This document shows, in pieces, positions 7,075-11,203 of a stretch of 11,203 nucleotides of DNA. The position numbers and the translations under genes are program-made. This stretch comes from Trichomonas tenax (lineage: Eukaryota; Parabasalia; Trichomonadida; Trichomonadidae): positions 1 to 11,203 of the forward strand of contig JALKBU010001426.1 of assembly GCA_023091735.1 (NCBI GenBank), written 5' to 3'. Every line of letters begins with the position of its first letter. Within the stretch, counting starts at the first letter, position 1. Below the pieces are notes generated by a model, which made no database searches, had not been told where the DNA came from, and saw nothing but the letters and a program-made list of their open reading frames with translations.

Positions 7075-7752
7075 CTAATTCATTTGTGAGTTGGTCAATG
7101 TAAGACTTTTTCCGACAAAATAAGATTTGTAAGCGAGTAACTGCTTTCCTGGTGTCATTTCTGCAAAATCACTGTGAAAATTACCTAAATTCTTTCCAAT
7201 TAATTCTCTTCCGTATCTCTTCTTATACTCTTCAGCAAGTTGAGGTATGTCTTTATCATATAAATGCATACTGTCCGTGTCAGTTATGAAAATATGAATT
7301 CCTAAATCCTCAGCTGTGCAAAATACTTCATTCATGATTCTTTTTGACATACTTAATATATTTACACCTAACGGACAGAAATTGAAATGTCTGCATATGC
7401 TTTTCTGTGTCTTAAATATCATTTTATCAGATCCTTCTAATTCCTCAAACTTAATTATTTCATTATAGTTCTTATTTATGTATCTCATTGCATCCGCATT
7501 ATTAACGAAGTTTATTTTTGTTTCAATTGGTGCGAGGATAGTTTTACCATAAATGCTGTTTAAAATTAATTTGACGATTTCCTGTAGTGGGTTTCCTTCC
7601 TTCTTATATCTCAGTCTCAACTCGAAAAGTCTTTTTATTTCATCTCTGATCCTGTAATCTCTTTTTTCATCGTAATAATATCCTTTAATGACTTTGCATT
7701 TCATACCTTGATACTTGATAAGATCAACGAGTGAAATTTGGTCAACCATCAT
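7075..7752 (-). pseudogene. Polymerase palm piece with motifs B and C
   Basis: This piece follows the TGA at 7753-7755 in the same frame. It carries motif B, KLILNSIYGKT (segment residues 61-71), with the Lys and Asn-Ser-x-Tyr-Gly signature that binds the incoming nucleotide. Motif C, ITDTDS, has the metal-binding DTD at 158-160, and a KxY motif (KSY, 209-211) contacts the primer. The last 11 residues before the stop at 7075 are out of frame, because the true frame continues as the C-terminal piece after a one-base loss. Confidence 0.9.
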
Positions 7753-9531
7753 TCAACAACATGTGTTAGAACTTCTTGGAACATTAAGATTTGGATTCAA
7801 TTCAGGATCAACAACAATTAATGAAAAATGTCGAGGGATTCCTATATGTGTAATATCTATTTCAGCAAAGAATCCGGAAATGAATTTATCACTTGTTGGT
7901 TTGATTTGCTCATCTTCAAATAAATGATTCACTAAGTAATCAGCGTTGAGCATTTCTTTTTTCATAACTTTCGGGATTCCTTCTAAGGTGTAAAGTCTAG
8001 CAACTGCTGAGGGATAAAGTGATACAGCATCGAAATCAGTTATTAGATTCACACTAAGGCTCTCCGAGCCCAGAGTCTTTGACCCTTCATTAAATCCATT
8101 CTTGTTATGACACAGCATACATCTTCCTCCATGAATGCATCGACTGATAAATTCACGTGGTTTGTTAGCGAGATCATAAAGGTTACCATTCGGATAATAA
8201 ACCCTGTTTTCGAATAATTTATTACTAACTGAACAAATTGAAACGTAATCATAAACGTTTAAACCGAATTCTTTCATTAAATCATTTCTAAATTTTGTAA
8301 ATCCTTCGCGTAAAATTCGAACATCTTGTGAACAGTAATAAGTTGAATACTTTTCTAAATCGAATGTATTGTCACTAATTTTACATCCTTTGATGTCATT
8401 AATGTTTTGAATAAATGTTTCCTTATCGTCAACATAGCTTAATGCGTCATTTATGACTCCAATTTTGTTTGAATTCTTTAATATTTCACTTGTGTAGTAT
8501 TGATACGGAAACACTTCTTTTGGTCCTGTTTTTAATTTGAAACATTCAGGAAAGTCTCTTAATGGCTTCGATATAACAGTGTAAGAATCTTTAAAGAATA
8601 GCTTTTTATTATCGAATTCACCCTGAATTAACATAGTACGTGATCCCTTAATGATTGGAGTACCTGTGATCTTATCGAGATACTTTAATATAAAATTGAT
8701 ATCATACGATAAATTGTGAAAATATACTAAACTCTTATCTTCAAGTCTTTCAAGAAACTTAATCGCACAGTCATCACCCCAGATACTCTGTGGATTTGTT
8801 CCTTCATCATTATCGAAACATATGTTAAATGCTTTATGCACTCCATCAGTGGAACATTCAAAATCTGCAAAATAGAAGTGTTCGGGCTTAATATCAACTT
8901 TATTTTTCTTCTTTCCTTCTTTCGGAATGTATTCTTCTTTAACTCTACAACAGAATTTAGGATTATATTTTAGGTCTTTCATTTCTGGTAAGTTTTGCTT
9001 ATATAAAGTTGTCGTATATGTGAACATATCGCCATAACTTATAGGTTCAAAATATCCTTCTTGGAAAAGTGTTTTAATGACTGTGCATAGTTCTGTTGAA
9101 TGTTTCGAATCTATAACATATCTGTCATTTCTTAATCTAGTTATCAATTGCATTTTCTCTAATGTCCATGTGTTGTATTTCTTAATAATGTTTTTATAAT
9201 TCTTAATGAAGAATGTAGAGACGGGTACTCTTTCATTTAACATGTAATGTTCATCCATCAATAATAAATCAATAGTCATTTTTGGAGTCTTTGGTTTTTC
9301 ATCCTCATCTTTCGGCTCGTCAGAGACTCGGCTACGCGGTGTGTACGTTATCGTTTCTCTATTTGATTCAGGCATGTAGACTTTAAATTCTATCTCTGTT
9401 TCATTAGCTATTGCTTGAATTTTTGATTGAGGTAATGATCTAGATTTAATGATTTCACTCATGAATTCAATAGTTCTTTCATCAACACCTGCCTGAATAC
9501 ATGCATAAACGAAACAATTATCTCTATTCAT
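7753..9531 (-). pseudogene. Polymerase piece with exonuclease domain and motif A (592 aa)
   Basis: The piece opens with NRDNCFVYACIQAGVDERT, the Cys-containing segment that precedes the exonuclease in many Polinton polymerases. Exo I is FADFEC (Asp223, Glu225), Exo II HNLSYDINF (272-280) and Exo III YCSQD (Tyr399, Asp403), giving all four carboxylates for proofreading. The HGGR element (468-470 region) stands where family B enzymes carry YxGG between exonuclease and polymerase. Motif A, DAVSLYPS, supplies catalytic Asp501. The piece stops at TGA 7753-7755 in the insertion region between motifs A and B that protein-primed enzymes use for strand displacement. The Met at 9531 is internal; coding continues upstream after the 4-base duplication. 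Confidence 0.92.
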
Positions 9532-9547
9532 TAATTCGGCAGTTCTT

Positions 9548-10492
9548 TTATTTATTCAGTTCATTGAAAATTTGATATCTCTCTAAATTAATTGGAATCT
9601 TACATATATACTTCCAAAAATCACCTTCTCTGGTTTTATAGGTTCTTTTATTTCCTAATTTCATATTCCAGAATGTGTTGATCATTTTTTCATTACCCAT
9701 TGCCTTCAAATTATTGAGCATCTCTTTTTCATCCTTTGTAAGCTTTGTTTGATTCCTTATTTCCTTTTTTGTTTTATGATTAATTTCTCCCTTCTTGACA
9801 TCATCAATTGTAAGATTTGGATATGCAGTGAGATCAAATAAACGAATAGAATTTAAGTTCTTAATTTCGTCAAGGAAGAAATCATAATGTAATTCGATAA
9901 TACCTGATGCTTCAGCTTCTACATCAGAAATGAAATTCTCTTTTTTCAATTGATGAAGCAAGCATCCAATGTTTCTAATAATAAATGTTGTACCTTCTAA
10001 CTTTCCACCAATATCATATATAACGAGCCATTTCTGAGAGGAATTCATTTTAATCTTCTTTAATAAATCAACGAAAACATTACCGAGGTGTTCATTGAAA
10101 TATTCCCTTTCGGAATTATTGAGGACTTCAACGTTGAACTCTATGGATCTATTTCCATACTTTACGTCATTTTTAGGATTCTTTTCATCTTTCTTAAGCC
10201 ATCTTTCACCTGCAAGTGGTTTGTCATCAATGCTTTTAATAACTTTTTTCGCTTCTTTCAATTGATCCACTGCAGATTTGATTTTCATAAATGATTCGTG
10301 TTTTTGCTCACTAGTTTTAGATTTGGTTTTATATCCAGCGTCAACATTTGTAATATCGAACATTTCAAGCCTAATATTTTTATCAACGGATTTCTTTTTA
10401 TATCCTGCATCGATGTTTGTTAAATTATACATTTCTTTCCTCACTTCATGAGAAATTTTAGGTTTCGAATTCATGCCGGCATCCGTATTCAT
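9548..10492 (-). pseudogene. Polymerase N-terminal extension with DAGY repeats (314 aa open piece)
   Basis: The piece lies in frame with the ATG at 10687, separated by the TAA at 10532-10534, so its own Met (10492) is internal (codon 66). It begins with three repeats of about 24 residues built on N(T/I/V)DAG(M/Y) and RxEM..(L/I)T. A Lys-rich linker and a mixed alpha/beta domain (WLVIYDIGGKLEGTTF, LHYDFFLDEIKNL) follow. Polinton polymerases carry long, poorly conserved N-terminal extensions, which may include the terminal-protein function, but I see no proof of that here. The end (YQIFNELNK) reads on into the next piece once the 4-base duplication is ignored, which argues against a separate gene. 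Confidence 0.75.
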
Positions 10493-10735
10493 TAGTGGGA
10501 AATTTGAATCCTGAATAAAGTTTGATATCTCTTAATATGAAACTTTACCCTTATAACGATTTGATTGTAAGTATTCACTCAATACTTTGCGGTTTCGATT
10601 ATAATGCGGGGAAGACTTAAATCGTGCTTCTTCTATTAATTTTTGAAGCTTATTATTCGATAAATCATTCAAAGCCACATAACTCATTTCTTAAGAATAA
10701 AAATAAAAAATTATTTTAAAAAGAAAGTTTATTTT

Positions 10736-10760
10736 TTATTTTTCACTTTTTAAAAAATTA
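10736..10760 (+). repeat. 25-bp repeat, copy 2 (mate at 2366-2390)
   Basis: This copy matches 2366-2390 in 24 of 25 positions and includes the TAA stop codon of the minus-strand fragment at its right edge. It lies 49 bases upstream of the polymerase start. It is listed separately because it may be a promoter-proximal or 3'-end element. Confidence 0.7.
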
Positions 10761-11000
10761 CAGTAAATATTTATAATATACTTTTATTAACTCTTCAGGA
10801 GTTATTAATTCATCCTCAAAATGTATTCCTAAATAAATTGCCTTTGAACAATTGTAAGAATATATGTAATTCTAACCGTCATATCTGCAACATAAAACTA
10901 ATTCATTTTGATGATCATACAGTAAAAGTCAATTGTTACCATTATTGTCCCAATATTCAAAGTCTATTTTATATTTATGAAATTGTTCAAATAATGGATA
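10758..11000 (-). pseudogene. Broken fragment of an unrecognised small gene
   Basis: Reading on the minus strand from about 11000 (YPLFEQFHKYKIDFEYW) to TAA 10758-10760 gives 80 residues interrupted by TGA at 10929-10931 and TAG at 10872-10874. Both stops sit beside aromatic-rich sequence and are one G-to-A change from TGG. The composition (LLLYDHQNELVLCCRYDG, HFEDELITPEELIKVYY) is clearly protein-like and acidic at the C-terminus. I do not recognise a family. No in-frame start is seen; a further TAA lies a few codons upstream (about 11011). An ATG at 11071 opens a short frame that meets a nine-T run and then departs from this one, so it may be the original start after a run-length change. 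The gene is same-strand and 70 bases upstream of the polymerase. Confidence 0.6.
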
Positions 11001-11076
11001 AGTGATATATTATAAAATAAAAAAAAATAATTATTTGTAATGCTTTCATAAATGATTTGAGTATCTGTCATTAGTC

Positions 11077-11203
<127 letters not shown>

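Larger units (their letters stand above)
6773..10687 (-). pseudogene. Protein-primed family B DNA polymerase of Polinton type, four lesions
   Basis: One gene of about 1,300 codons starts at ATG 10687 (MSYVALNDLSNNK...) and ends TAAA at 6773-6775. Lesions are an in-frame TAA at 10532-10534 (codon 52), a 4-base TAAA tandem duplication near 9547-9550 that shifts frame, an in-frame TGA at 7753-7755, and loss of one base in the five-T run 7107-7111 (plus strand). All exonuclease and polymerase motifs survive in order across the pieces. The enzyme copies DNA from a protein primer and has 3'-5' proofreading. Length and the long N-terminal extension fit Polinton polymerases. It is followed by a convergent gene 7 bp away. 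With four independent lesions this copy cannot make a full enzyme, although single-base run errors could also be sequencing artefacts. Confidence 0.93.

Noticed and set aside
7107..7111. Programmed frameshift at the run in the polymerase
   Set aside because: A five-base run at a one-base deficit, in a gene with three other lesions, is more simply a deletion or sequencing error.
7715..7927. 70-codon plus-strand frame
   Set aside because: Antisense to the polymerase exonuclease/palm junction.
8049..8252. 67-codon minus-strand frame
   Set aside because: Alternative frame inside the polymerase piece with motif A.
10088..10294. 68-codon plus-strand frame
   Set aside because: Antisense to the polymerase N-terminal extension; Phe/Ile-rich shadow.
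1335..10931. Altered genetic code explaining the in-frame stops
   Set aside because: TAA, TAG and TGA all occur in frame along with frameshifts, and the same codons also end genes normally. Decay explains this better.

Overview
The window looks like a decayed Polinton/Maverick-type mobile element in the AT-rich nuclear genome of a protist, most likely a trichomonad (Trichomonas vaginalis-like). The evidence is a protein-primed family B DNA polymerase beside virion-type genes in mixed orientation, an HNH endonuclease of a kind common in T. vaginalis, very short spaces upstream of start codons with initiator-like CA motifs, and stop codons that often read TAAA, a known T. vaginalis polyadenylation signal. 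The host assignment is inference; the polymerase is certain.

Layout. Positions 1-640 are a minisatellite of about seventeen 37-bp units. Positions 641-1334 are mostly non-coding apart from one possible 55-codon gene (1082-1249). Two plus-strand genes follow: an unrecognised, heavily broken gene (1335-2359) and a frameshifted HNH endonuclease gene (2436-2988). A gap with inverted repeats (2989-3457) leads to a minus-strand gene (6028 to 3458) for an 856-residue virion-fibre-like protein: a globular N-terminus, collagen-like Gly-X-Y triplets, a long coiled-coil/KADK-repeat shaft, and a phage tail-collar-like tip with three HxH motifs. It diverges from an intact plus-strand gene (6046-6765), tentatively a penton-like minor capsid protein. 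The two start codons lie 17 bp apart at the ends of a 23-bp near-palindrome. Convergent with the latter, a single polymerase gene runs from 10687 to 6773 on the minus strand and carries four lesions. Upstream of it is a broken minus-strand fragment (10758-11000), and the window ends in about 32 copies of AGTT (11077-11203).

How the genes fit together. The polymerase would replicate the element by protein priming, the fibre and putative minor capsid protein point to a virion stage, and the HNH gene is probably a passenger homing-type nuclease. Major capsid protein, packaging ATPase, maturation protease and integrase genes are not visible, and no matching terminal inverted repeats are seen. The copy is therefore either cut by the window or internally deleted, and the lesions (TAA, TAG and TGA in frame, plus frameshifts) show it is largely inactive. 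The intact 239-codon gene and the fibre, with one stop in 2.6 kb, are the best preserved parts.
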